A stretch of 64,000 bases of DNA, from assembly GCA_947561585.1 (NCBI GenBank), contig CANNZV010000327.1:186001-250000 (forward strand). The letters are read 5' to 3'. The stretch comes from Caprella mutica (Eukaryota; Arthropoda; Malacostraca; Amphipoda; Caprellidae). The notes beneath the pieces were generated by a model. The model made no database searches. It was given only the letters and a program-made list of their open reading frames with translations, and was not told where the DNA came from. A program made the position numbers and the translations under genes. Below, one piece after another: positions 26,020 through 36,845 of the stretch. Position 1 is the stretch's first letter, and each line of letters starts with the position of its first letter.

Positions 26020-26825
26020 AAAATAATACGTTGGTAGGTATCGTTAAACACTAGTAGATATAACTAGGTAGCTGTTGATGTAGGTATCTAGGTAGGCTTT
26101 GATGAATAATACTAGTAGGTAAGTAGGTAAGGATTGATGAACACTACCTAGTAGGTAACTAGGTTGGTATTGATAAACACTGGTAGGTGTCTAGGTAGGT
26201 ATTGAAAAATAGTTATAGGTAACTAGGTAAGCATTGCTAAACAATTGAAATAACTAGGTAGGTATTGGCAAACAGTTGTAGGTAAGTAAGGTAAATAGGT
26301 AGGTACTTGATGAACAGTAGTAGGTTACTAGGTAGGTATTGATTAGCACTAGTAGGTAACTAGTTAGATACTGATCAACATTTAGTAGGTAACTAGGTAG
26401 GTATTGATAAACACTGGTAGCTATTGACAACAATTGTAGGTAACTAGGTTGGAATTGATAAACACTAGTAGATAACTAGGTATGTATTGACCAAAAACTG
26501 TAGGTAACTAGGTATTATTGATGAGCACAAGTAGGTAACTAGGTAGGTATTCATGAACACTAGTAGGTAACTATAGGTAGGTTTTGATGAACACTACTAG
26601 GTAACTAAGTAGGTATTGATGAATACTAGTAGGTAACTAGGATCTAGGTTGGTATTTATAAACAGTTGTAGCCAACTAGGTAGGCATTGGTAAACACAAT
26701 AAGGTAACTAGTTAGGTATTGATAAGCAGTTTTAGGCAACTAGGTAGGTAGTGATAACCACCAGTAGATAACTATAGGTAAGATTAATAAACAATTATAG
26801 GTAATCAGGTAGTTAATAACATTAA
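26020..26825 (+). repeat. Y minisatellite, right arm (~32-bp unit)
   Basis: About 24 units of 'gtaggtaactaggtaggtat' plus 'tgatgaacacta', diverged, reverse complement of 22290-22745. Longer than the left-arm array, so the arms have changed copy number independently. Confidence 0.9.
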
Positions 26826-27000
26826 TTAACATTATTAATACAAATATTAATAAATAACTTTACACATATTTTAATCATTCACATTGAAAAAGAAAAGATA
26901 CCAGCATATAGAATATTAAATTATATTTATTTAGAATAACTTTAAGAAGAACGCAAGTAATCAAGTTGCGTAAAGATCATTCCATTACTACTTCTAAAAT

Positions 27001-27083
27001 GTCCAGGTTTGCTCAGTGGTAGCGTCGCCGATTTCAATAGTACATCACACTACAGTCCTGAGATAGATTCCCGAGAGCACCAC
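27001..27083 (+). ncRNA. tRNA-like sequence (tRNA pseudogene or SINE head)
   Basis: An A-box-like 'ttgctcagtggtagcg' (27009-27024) is followed about 40 bp later by a B-box-like 'gagatagattcccgag' (27060-27075) and then a 'gcaccac' end, as in tRNA genes and tRNA-derived SINEs. The middle is longer than a normal anticodon arm and I cannot fold a proper cloverleaf, so a functional tRNA is unlikely. It sits in the right arm of the foldback-like element and starts about 40 bp after the AT-rich tail of the Y-array spacer. Confidence 0.5.
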
Positions 27084-27269
27084 TACATTTCTTTCTCAAT
27101 TTCTTCCCATTTGATTTGTATATAACAATATGTAATATTAAAATAATTGATATACAGCCAAATGTACATATGCACTATATGCAATAAAGTAAGATATTGC
27201 AATAATGATTATTGATTAGTATGATCTTTTATATTTCTTATTAAACAATTTATGTACCCCAATTAACTG

Positions 27270-27427
27270 AGTGGTATTAGACGTGGGACGGGCGAGGTGT
27301 ATTAGACGTCTTGCAAGACGTGGGATCAGACGTCTAGCAGAGGGGGACGCCTGTGCAAACGGAGAGGGATAGACGTCTAAACCCCACGCCCCATGTCTGG
27401 CCCCTCGTCTAAAACCCCTCTATAACG
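27270..27427. repeat. Palindromic X-type cap at the right end of the foldback-like element
   Basis: Contains X motifs in both orientations: 'attagacgtgggac' at the left, a 'gacgtcttgcaagacgtggg' palindrome core, and 'cccctcgtctaaaacccctc' at the right. Either this is the outer end of the foldback-like element or a small independent palindromic element of the same family. Confidence 0.6.
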
Positions 27428-27906
27428 AGGGGAATAAGACGTCGCTTATAGTTAGATGGGTAAACTTTACCGTCTTTATTTCAATTTTATCTGTGAGTTA
27501 TACGAAACCTTCAGTGTTTCAAAGTATACAAAACTTATTCATGCAAAAGTATTGCTGCCATCGAATCTACATTTGTGATGTCCATATCTCTTTGGAATCA
27601 GGAATTACATTCCAAACGGGAATGTTTTATGCATATGAGAGAAAAAGAGATCATCCTCGTGCGACAGCAACAGCTGAAGTTATTGGAATTATTCAATAGT
27701 CGTAACTGTATTCAGAACTGCGATTATTGCATCCTAAGGGATGAAGTGATGTATGTAAACATTGTGATAGAACTGAGGGTGAAAATGTTCTGATGTAAAA
27801 AAATCAATATGCGTAGTGATGCATTAAATATAGTGATTATGATAAATATTTCATTGATATATATTCATAGAACATAATAAATGATTTCGTTGTGACACAG
27901 ATTTAT

Positions 27907-28085
27907 CAGTTACATATTCCCGTAAAATTATGGTTTCTCGTTCACAGTTACGTATTTCCGTGCAGTTACGAATTCTCGTAAAAATACGTGCTAAGGTACA
28001 GTTATGTAATCCCGTACAGTTACGCAATCCCGTACACCACATTCACCGGTTAATTCATGATAAAATGTTTCTTTATCAAGTTGTG
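27907..28085 (+). repeat. Dispersed repeat G with ~20-bp subrepeats
   Basis: Subunits of 'acagttacgtaatcccgt' (about 6) are followed by 'cacattcaccggttaattca' and 'tgataaaatgtttctttatc'. The same order and orientation occur at 40052-40195, so this is a dispersed family rather than a private array. The minus-strand 63-residue frame across it is a repeat translation. Confidence 0.8.
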
Positions 28086-28099
28086 TGTTTAGATGAACA

Positions 28100-28585
28100 C
28101 ACACGGTGACAAGTTTTATCAAACAGTCAGTATATTTATCTTATCAGTAACTAATGTACGAAATCTCATAACGGTTGGAATAACTTAACTTATCAGATTT
28201 TATTTTTTTATGAAATTGATTCTTATCATTCACACATCTTATCAAATTTACACTGCTTTGAAAAGTGTGTACATTGTACATTATTCAAAGTTTCAATGGA
28301 TATACATTATACAGTACAGTGTATTCCTGTTCTATCAAACTCTATCACAGCAAAGATATAACTCTTGAATATTACCTACTCTAGCAACATACTTTCAGGC
28401 TAAACAAATAAACATTTGTCTTGTCTTCACCGTAAACTATATTGTAGAGTGTTGTACTTACATGCTTACTCACGCTGATATTCATATGCTGCCTCGTGCA
28501 GATTTATTTTTCTACCTTTTTAATGATAACAAAGAATGCGTAAGAGGTAAGCCAGTAAATTTGATATCGCAAAGGTAGTCATATT
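28100..28585. other. AT-rich sequence, no gene seen
   Basis: No supported feature. Confidence 0.5.
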
Positions 28586-28587
28586 TT

Positions 28588-28730
28588 GACATAGGTCATA
28601 GGTTATATATTTCTGTGCATAACACTACCATGTGTTGCTCCATTATTGGTTAGCGTATAGTTTGACATAGGTTATATATTTCAGTGCATAACATTACCAA
28701 TGTTGCCCCATTATTGGTTAGCGTACCGTA
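28588..28730. repeat. Two-copy tandem repeat, ~72-bp unit
   Basis: 'gacataggttatatatttc', 'gtgcataaca', 'taccaatgttgcccc' and 'attattggttagcgta' recur in order in both copies with scattered differences. Confidence 0.85.
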
Positions 28731-28734
28731 GAGT

Positions 28735-29560
28735 TGTGGCGAGACTGGCGGTACTGTCCTATGAATAATGCAAACACTGGCTCTATTGTCATCAAAATCA
28801 ACAGTGCTCCATTTTACGGTCGCAACATAAACTGTTTTACAGCTACGGCACAAATGCTACGAACTTTATGGATATTTTAAGGTGCAAACAGAAGTGACGG
28901 AAAGTTTCAATATTGAAGAAAACTACAGAAGATGGTATAAATATATGTGATGGTGCTATAAATTATGTACTGATTGTACTTTTGAATTTAATAAGAGGTC
29001 CACTTTCCACATGAAAGTATACTTCATTTAATTTACTATTCCCAGCCACATTTTCAAGACTGGGTTTTTTTAAAGCATATCATAATAATATAAATAAAAA
29101 TGAAACTATAATTCATAAATATTAATTTAGGACTCTATTAATATAAATCTCAGGTCTACTAAACCCATTGTAGATTCATTTACTTCTCACCTCCACCGAT
29201 GACTGATTTCCTCAGCCTGTCTCCCGGCAGCAAAATGCTTGCCATAAATAAATGCCCCCATCGTATTTTCTGATCCAGTGGCCAGTGCTTGTGTTGATAG
29301 TTTTTTATCCTTGTTATCTGGAGAAACCTCATATCACCAAGAGGGAAAAGAAGCAAGAGGGGAAAGGAGAAAGAAGGGAGAGCACGCTTGATGCGTACAC
29401 CTTCCCAGCTTGAAATCGATAACTCGCGTAAACTCCGTAGATTTTCTTGCCGGGGAATAAATTTAGAGGAATGAAAACGGCTTAATTTCAACAATAAGAA
29501 GAGGTGGACAAAATTCTTATAACGATAAAATTTTCCCATTTTAATAACTATTAATGATTG
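28735..29560. other. Unique sequence, no gene supported
   Basis: A 119-residue minus-strand frame spans 29180-29539 in a GC-richer patch. It shows no domain or motif that I recognise, and the frame has no flanking splice or promoter evidence that I can see. It is among the longer frames here that are not repeats, so it merits a protein search, but I do not call it a gene. Confidence 0.4.
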
Positions 29561-29567
29561 TAAATAG

Positions 29568-29690
29568 ATATTATTTGTATTGACTGTAAATATATACTGT
29601 ATGAATATTCTTCACCGTAAGAGATCATCCCTAGTGGAATATTATTTGTATTGACTGTAAATATATATTGTAATAATGGTCTTCCCTTTT
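29568..29690. repeat. Two-copy tandem repeat (family shared with 58.05 kb)
   Basis: 'attatttgtattgactgtaa' followed by 'atatatattgta...' occurs twice about 72 bp apart; the first copy continues 'tgaatattcttcaccgtaag'. Similar phrases occur at 58124-58190, so the unit is dispersed. Confidence 0.7.
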
Positions 29691-29832
29691 ATTTTGTCGC
29701 AGAGACAAATTATTTTACAGTTGATGACTTTTATAGCATAAGAAGATAATTGAAGGAAACAAGAAGATTACTCTTTCAAGTTTGTAATTACGTAATGGAA
29801 CAGAGAGGAACGGGGGTTGGGGAGAGACCCCG

Positions 29833-30655
29833 CAACTACCTATACAATAAATGAGTCACTACCCTAACAATGAGTCACTACCCTTACAATGAGTCACTAC
29901 CCTTACAATGAGTCACTACCCTTTCAATGAGTCACTACCCTTACAATGAGTCACTACCCTTACAATGAGTCACTACCCTTACAATGAGTGACTACCCTTA
30001 CAATGAATCACTACCCTTACAATGAGTCACTACCCTTACAATGAATGAGTCACTACCTTTAAAATGAGTCACTACCTTTAAAATGAGCCACTACCTTTAA
30101 AATGAGCCACTACCTATAAAATGAGTCACTACCTATAAATTGAGTCACTACCTTTAAAATGAGTCACTACCTTTAAAATGAGCCACTACCTTTAAAATGA
30201 GTCACTACCTTTAAAATGAGTCACTACCTTTAAAATGAGCCACTACCTTTAAAATGAGTCACTACCTTTAAAATGAGCCACTACCTATAAAATGAGTCAC
30301 TACCTATAAAATGAGTCACTACCTTTAAAATGAGTCACTACCTATAAAATGAGTCACTATTTTTAAAATGAGTCACTACCTTTAAAATGAGCCACTACCT
30401 ATAAAATGAGTCACTACCTATAAAATGAGTCACTACCTTTAAAATGAGTCACTACCTATAAAATGAGTCACTATTTTTAAAATGAGTCACTACCTTTAAA
30501 ATGAGCCACTACCTATAAAATGAGTCACTACCTATAAAATGAGTCACTACCTTTAAAATGAGTCACTACCTATAAAATGAGTCACTATTTTTAAAATGAG
30601 TCACTACCTTTAAAATGAGCCACTACCTTTAAAATGAGCCACTACCTTTAAAATG
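29833..30655. repeat. Minisatellite, 19-bp unit, about 43 copies
   Basis: Unit 'tgagtcactacctttaaaa', with a 'cccttaca' variant in the first 10 or so units. Most units contain TGAGTCA; some carry tgagcca instead. From about 30250 to 30600 a 114-bp block (six units) repeats three times, marked by 'actatttttaaaa' ending near 30367, 30481 and 30595. The array ends in 'tgagtgactcattgattaag', a small inverted flourish. Confidence 0.97.
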
Positions 30656-30664
30656 AGTGACTCA

Positions 30665-32260
30665 TTGATTAAGAGTCACTTTGACCATTCTTAACAATTG
30701 ATTATTTCCTAAATTCCGATTGGATTATTTGTAAGTTATTATTTTACTAATAAGCAAAACTGTCATACAGTACAGCTAGACAGTGAAATAGAATTAACCT
30801 ATAAATTATAAAGAAAAGTTTTCACATTCTCTATCTGTAAATTTATATTCTGTAGGTGAGATTAATTAAACTTTTCTACTCATAAACATTTATTTCTCTT
30901 TTATATCCTCCATTCATTCTCCTCCTTTATAAATATTCTAAAGTTTCTTTAAATGTCATCTTATCGACTGTTTTCCTTATTGATCTACGTAGAGGGAGTC
31001 ATGTTCTTTCCACATTAGTCACAGATGAAGGTAATAAAACATTGTGTATGAAATGTATTCCATATACCACAGTGATATGTAATTCGAGGGATTAAAGAAC
31101 ATTAGGGTCAGTTCCGAGTCAACGAACGGTTACATCAAACGGTTATTTTCGATTCCACGGATGTTTCAGTTCGGTTCCGATAAAATTTGTGACAGCTTGA
31201 TTAAATAACTGATATGAATACTACTCAGGAATTACGAAATATCTAAAAATATATTAGTTATCTTGGTCCAAATGTCCAACAATTACATTGATATTGATTA
31301 CCTGATTATAGAGTGAATTTTCACACTAAGAACGCACGTCTATTTTCCCAATAATAGAAATGGCATCGTTCTACCACGTTCCCAACCTCCAATATAACAA
31401 GCATGTCGATAAAATAATAAGAGTCATTGCTACAGTTTGTGTAGGTTCACAGGGTACAAAGAAAACAGCCCATAACATCGGACCTATGAAGCTATATATC
31501 CTGCAGTCAGTATCAATGAGCAGTGTGAGTTATAACGTCCTCTCTGGTGAGACATGACAATGATATATATGTGACGTATTGTCATGACGTCACTCTAGTA
31601 AAGAATGTTAATTGTAATTAACACTAAAACTCGATATGACTACATTTAATTATTTCATTACTTAAAAGAATGAATATAATTGAAATAAGCAAAAGTCAAG
31701 TTTCAACCAACAATATTTCATGAGTTACTCATGTTCTAAAAGTAAAAAGGAGTCAAATTGACCGTTTGGCATTAGTGTGTTAACTAGATTTTATGGTTCA
31801 CCTACAATAAAACTGAAGAAGAAAAGGAAATATTGCACATCAATAAAATGGTCATTTGTCAATGTATCCAAGTTTCAGAAAAACATTTTACAGACATTAT
31901 TTGAAATTCATTCTCCCCACAAACTGCAGGAAAGGGGTATTCGTTGAATCGTCATTTCTCTATTACTAACCATTCAATTTCACCTTAATTAACATTTAGA
32001 AAATGTCACGTTACAAATCTAGAAAACGTTTTTTGACATATTTTTTATATTCTAAAAATGGGATATGAGGAAGAGAAATTTACGAATATATGAAAAAAAT
32101 TGGAATGAAATAAATGGAACAATTAAATGTTTTATAGAAACAGGTTTTCCGAACAAGTTAGAATTTTCTGTTTGTCTGTATACAAAAAGATTGTTATAAA
32201 AAAACACTTCTATATATAGTTTCCCTAACCAGTCCTTTTACTCTAAGTTCGTTCTCAAGT
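30665..32260. other. AT-rich sequence, no complete element seen
   Basis: At 31103 a lone 'ttagggtcagttccgagtca' resembles an end of the C-family MITEs (48.83, 51.55 kb) but no partner end was found. A 65-residue plus-strand frame at 31360-31557 is unrecognised. Confidence 0.45.
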
Positions 32261-32277
32261 GAATTAGTTAGAGGTTG

Positions 32278-32868
32278 ATAATACCTGGTTATATCTTAGC
32301 AGACTGGTTATACCTGGCTATATCTTAGCAGACTGGTTATACCTGGCTATATCTTAGCAGACTGGTTATATCTGGCTATATCTTAGCCGACTGGTAATAT
32401 CTGGCTATATCTTAGCCGACTGGTTATACCTGGCTACATCTTAGCAGACTGCTTATACCTGGCTATGTACATATTAGCAGACTGGTTATACCTGGCTTTA
32501 TCTTAGCAGACTGGTTATACCTGGCTACTTCTTAGCAGACTGTTCATTCCTGGATATGTACATAATAGCAGACTGGTTATACCTGGCTATATCTTACCAG
32601 ACTGGTTATACCTGGCTATATCTTAGCAGACTGGTTATACCTTGCTACATCTTAGCAGACTGCTTATACCTGGCTATATCTTAGCAGACTGGTTATACCT
32701 GGCTATATCTTAGCAGACTGTTCATACCTGGCTATGTACATATTAGCAGACTGGTTATACCTGGCTTTATCTTAGCAGACTGGTTATACCTGGCTATATT
32801 TTAGCAGACTGGTTATACCTGGCTATATCTTAGCAGACTGGTTATACCTGGCTATATCTTAGCAGACT
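32278..32868. repeat. Minisatellite, 29-bp unit, about 20 copies
   Basis: Unit 'agcagactggttatacctgg' plus 'ctatatctt'. Variant units with 'ctatgtacatatt' recur, which points to duplication of multi-unit blocks. Confidence 0.96.
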
Positions 32869-33204
32869 ACTTCCCATGCAAGCCCTGTACCACCTAATCA
32901 ATTATGCTATAACTCTAACTTTATAGTCCTAGTAACATTGTTTGTAGCGGAGGAAGGACTTGGGTAATCCTGTTAGAGATATGGAGAAGTGGATTGAGAG
33001 GCCGACTGTAGGTCTGCGTCTGCACTTTAGTTTATAAGACTGGCAATATTAATAAAAAGTAATTGAAATATCATAGATTTATGACTATAAACGATTCGAC
33101 GTTAACCCAATTGCAATGAAGCTGGTGTTTTAATAATCGTTTTTTAGGAAAAGACGACAGAAAAGACAGCGGAAAAGACGACAGTAAAAATTCACCAAAA
33201 CTTT

Positions 33205-33560
33205 AGATTGATATATAGCGGTGGTGAAACAAACAAACATGGAATGGGCTCTTTGCTTGCCGATGACCTGGGACCTTGTGTTGTAAGAAATAAACAAATT
33301 AATGACAGAATAAACAGGACTTGACTTGAAGTTGAGTGTGGGAATTAGCATTATACAAATTTATGCACCACAGCAAGGAAGAAAGGCAGATGAAAAAGAA
33401 GAGTTTTAAGGAATCCTTCAGAAGGTCTACGATGATATGAAATACCAGCAAAATATTATATCGTGCGGGGACTGAAATGGACACATTGGAAGTGACCGTA
33501 GACACTACGAGGATAATGTCGGTATACATGGAATTGGAGACAATAATAGCTTTTTAACAC
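33205..33560 (+). pseudogene. Broken non-LTR retrotransposon endonuclease fragment
   Basis: Plus-strand translation gives IYSGGETNKHGMGSLLADDL then CVVRNKQINDRI (33208-33305). After a frame change it gives IQIYAPQQGRKADEKEEF (33346-33402), and after another GILQKVYDDMKYQQN, IISCGD, stop, NGHIGSDRRHYEDN, VGIHGIGDNNSF (33408-33555). YSGG, the IYAPQ motif and GD(L)NGHIG are typical of the APE-type endonuclease of LINE retrotransposons, where the GDLNGH-like motif lies in the catalytic core. The L of that motif is a stop (TGA) here, and at least two frameshifts and another stop are present, so it is dead. A short 'gaaaagacgacag' repeat lies just upstream (33150-33190). No reverse transcriptase follows. 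Confidence 0.85.
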
Positions 33561-33564
33561 TTAC

Positions 33565-35180
33565 ACCTTACAGTCTATCGTCTCCAATAAAGCACATCGT
33601 TTTGTTTGAATACAGTGTAATTAATAAAGTTATTTCTATTTCTTTATTATAGTATTTATATTTTCTATTAATACTTCAGTCAATTTGTCACCCTTTTTCT
33701 TCCACTCTTTTTCTCATTGCGAACTCTTATTTTTCCTTCCTGTTCTTCCCTCTTCTCCTCCTACTCTCATATTTCCCCCTTTCATTCTCTTATCACTTCT
33801 CTTCCTTATCTCCATTAACCCCTCCCCCCTTAATGATAATCTCGTAATCGATTCACGAGATGGCTCCTCTACGCGCAAAAAATCACTTACGCCATTTTTG
33901 TGGAAAGTTCATGCGGGGCCTAAGGAGATTATCCCAATGAAAGAGAAATACTGAAACAGAAAACTGACTCTAGAAGAGGTCTGTACTATCGAATGGTTCC
34001 ATATCTCTGATCTTATGGGGAAAAGTATTTAATAACTATTAGTTAAAAGTCAAAATACAAATAGTACATATTTTTTTTCTTACTTTATCAAAGATGCAGA
34101 ACTGTCAGATAATTCGAGTTTTACCCTAAATGTATCCAAAGGTTTGATAGACAAAATACAATAACAATATTTTTTTTTTAATATAGAGTCACTTATAATA
34201 GGTTTTTACACAATCAACTGCAAATTACTTTTGGTTTGAGTGCCTAATTTTGGATTAAGTGACTAAATTTATTGATAAATCATAGAATAATGATTTAGTA
34301 AAATGTTCCCAATCTTGGAATAGAATACTGTTAATTCGAGAATGTTTAACACCAAAAGGCACAAAGATCATTCTCCTCTCTTCAAAATAATAATCGCTGA
34401 ATTTAACAAACATCTTCTCAATATTTAGCCCCTTCTGTTTCTTGTGTTCTCTAGTAAATACACAGACGTGTTTTCTCTGCTCTAATGTTTACAATTCATT
34501 AAAGATTGAAACAGGAGGGCTTACCCCGCACGCACAGGGTCCGTTGTAACATCTCCTGGGAGCCAATAGGCCCGTGGCTGACATTTCCTAAATATTCCAT
34601 AGACTTAAGACTCTAAACTCTCATATTACAGAGACAGTCATTTGCAGTAGAGGAAAATGAAGAGATGTGAGTGACTGTATCGCTGCAAGTGATCAATATT
34701 AGTGCCGACAGAGACTCTTGAATCGATCCCCTAACTAGGGTCCGAAAGTACCAATTACGGATAGGCCTTCGGGCGTCTGAATCCCATGTACTGGGTGTAA
34801 GGTATTGCATGTGTATTGATTGCATAATGTACTGAGTGCAAAGTACTGCCTGCAAAATGTAATATTTGCAAGGTATTCCCTGTACTGGATGTAATCAAGG
34901 TATTTCTGTACAGTACCTGAGTTAACAGCCTTGTTGTGACTTATAACGAAAAAGAATTGCATCCCATTTCCATTTTCCATCAATTATCCGTATATGATGA
35001 ACTATTTGACTGAACACTAGTTATGGAATAACATGTTTTATTTCCAAAAATGTATGATATTAAATATAAAAATAATAATTTGTAACAATAATTTTGGTTC
35101 AATGAATTTGTATATTTTATTGACTGTATGCTAATCAATTTGAATAATATTTTACTGAAATTAGATTATTTGTGTGTATA
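33565..35180. other. Mostly unique sequence, no gene supported
   Basis: 33690-33830 is pyrimidine-rich. At 34092-34133 'gaactgtcagataattcgag' plus 'ttttaccctaa' matches one end of the C-family MITE, without a partner end. 34500-34780 is GC-richer and unique. The 89-residue frame at 33685 is low-complexity (F, P, S, L). Confidence 0.45.
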
Positions 35181-35184
35181 CATA

Positions 35185-36501
35185 GGGTCGGACGGGGTAT
35201 CACTGCGCATACCCTTTTTATATGGTATCACTCCGCACCCCTTATAATTTTAAAACCACTTGTTTTAGCCTCAATCTGATTGCACCATTATTTCAAGCAT
35301 CTTCTTTTCTCCCATAAACACCATGAAGCACTATTATCCTATTAGTATTTCAAAAGCTGAATCGCAATCAATGTAGTGTTCTCAGAACGATCTGAAAAAA
35401 AATTGCGCAGGTGATTTTTAAATCCCGCAAACTCTCCAATAATTCTACAACCAAGAATAATAGATTCATATTGTTTTAACATGTTAGCACAAACAATAAC
35501 AGTTACATTATATCAAATTTCCAACTTCTCAGTTTTAACGGCCTTCCTGCCACAACCGTGCGCAGTGATACCCCAGATAATCTAAAGGTAGAGGGGTATC
35601 ACTGTGCATCATTAATAATCATATTTGTACGTGAATGAATAAAAAATTATGAGTTTTTAGCTCTTACTAAAGGTATATAATATATTGAATAAGGTTATTT
35701 AATTATAAATTTGATTAATAATATACTTACGATCGTAATAGCTATGCAACTTGATGTAGAGGTATTAAAATAGGGAGAGTGGGTATTTAGGGGGGGGGGA
35801 TGAGGGGTTTCACAATAAACCTACGATCTCATTATATTACTTGATATAAGTAGTTAACTAGTTGCGTAAAATTTCAGTGTTAAATATTTGTTGCAGATTT
35901 ATTAAATATGGGTTTAAAAAGCAAGGGACAAGTATTTTGGGAAGAGGGCATGTAGAGAGGGAAACACAGACGTTTAGATGAGAGGGGGGGAGGATTTAGA
36001 TGTGGGAGAGGGGAAATAGATGAAGGAGAGAGAGAAATGGATATGGAAGAGGGGGATTTAGATGGGAAGAGAGGGAGATTTCGATGAGGAGAGAGTATGA
36101 TTAAAATGGTAGGAGAGGGGGATTTAGATGGGAAGAGAGGGGGATTTAGATGGGAGGAAAGGAATATTTAGATGACGAAATAATGGGATTCAGATAGGGG
36201 GGAGGAGGGGCATTAAAATGGGGACATGAGGCATTTAGGTGGGGGAGAGAAATGCTGTGTTTATGCAATGCGCATTAGTACCCCTTCATGTACGCAGTGA
36301 TACCCCGATGCACTCATTAAAATAACGCACAAAAAATTGCCAATAAGTTTTTTATTTACCTAGCTGTTATTTCGAAACTGGTTGAGAACCATCCTCATTC
36401 ATGACTATTTCATCACGAGAAAAAGAGTTTCTTTAGTACCTTCTGTTTTCGACTAAATACAGAGTTTGCGGGATTGTGCGCAGTGATACCCCGTCCGACC
36501 C
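35185..36501. mobile_element. TA-flanked element with GGGTCGGACGGGG ends, compound structure
   Basis: Left end GGGTCGGACGGGGTATCACT then GCGCA. The right end is its reverse complement, essentially perfect for about 25 bp, with TA on both sides (35183-35184 and 36502-36503). Length 1317 bp, no coding content. The core motif GGGGTATCACTGCGCA occurs in several further imperfect copies inside in both orientations (35559-35574, 35593-35608, 36269-36284, 36291-36306), so the element looks like two units fused head to tail. It carries a G-rich minisatellite. Another copy starts at 63973. TA duplication suggests a Tc1/mariner-type mechanism, but the ends do not match a family I can name. Confidence 0.85.
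35770..36255 (+). repeat. G-rich minisatellite, ~26-bp unit, inside the 35.2 kb element
   Basis: Irregular units of 'gagagggggatttagatggg' with many indels, about 15 copies. Nearly all guanine is on the plus strand, with repeated runs of 4 to 9 G. Confidence 0.8.
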
Positions 36502-36574
36502 TATATTTTGTGTTAATTTAGCTACTCTATTTGTAGTTACATGTGTCATTCATCTCACCAATATATATAGATCC

Positions 36575-36640
36575 TTAATGACTTCTTATACATCACTAAT
36601 GACTTCTTATACATCAGTTATGACATTCATTGCTGAGAGA
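36575..36640. repeat. Minisatellite, 21-bp unit, 3 copies
   Basis: 'atgacttcttatacatcact' occurs twice in full and once partially, immediately right of the 35.2 kb element. Confidence 0.75.
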
Positions 36641-36756
36641 GTTGCTACATTTCTAAGCAGTGCCTTTGTATCAGCTGGTGACGGACAGACAGACACTCTT
36701 TTTCCCAACTAATGACTGCCTCGAGCAAGCACGTGTAAACATTGGGGCACAAATGT

Positions 36757-36845
36757 GAATACCACCTGGTAGTGTTGTGAATACCACCTGGTAGTGTTGT
36801 GAATACCACCTGGTACTGTTGTGAATACCACCTGGTACTGTTTTG
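36757..36845. repeat. Minisatellite, 22-bp unit, 4 copies
   Basis: Unit 'gtgaataccacctggtagtg' plus 'tt', almost identical in four copies. Confidence 0.9.

Larger units (their letters stand above)
22221..27426. mobile_element. Foldback-like element with long compound inverted arms
   Basis: Outer ends mirror each other: TATAGAGAGAGGG then TTTAAGACGTGGGGC on the left; reversed right end TATAGAGGGGTTTTAGACGA then GGGGC. Inner arm ends also mirror: 'gacagagag...atggttagctgg' at 23278-23301 and its reverse at 25346-25369. Between them each arm holds the same two minisatellite families in mirrored order: short X, Y, X on the left; X, Y, short X on the right. The 2-kb centre (23302-25345) has no frame over 86 residues. 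Foldback elements are known for long inverted termini made of tandem repeats. The right arm is longer and holds about 450 bp extra, including a tRNA-like segment. Superfamily and exact borders are uncertain, and no target duplication is clear. Confidence 0.62.

Noticed and set aside
29180..29539. 119-residue minus-strand frame
   Set aside because: No recognisable domain and no supporting splice or promoter signals; kept only as a candidate for a protein search.
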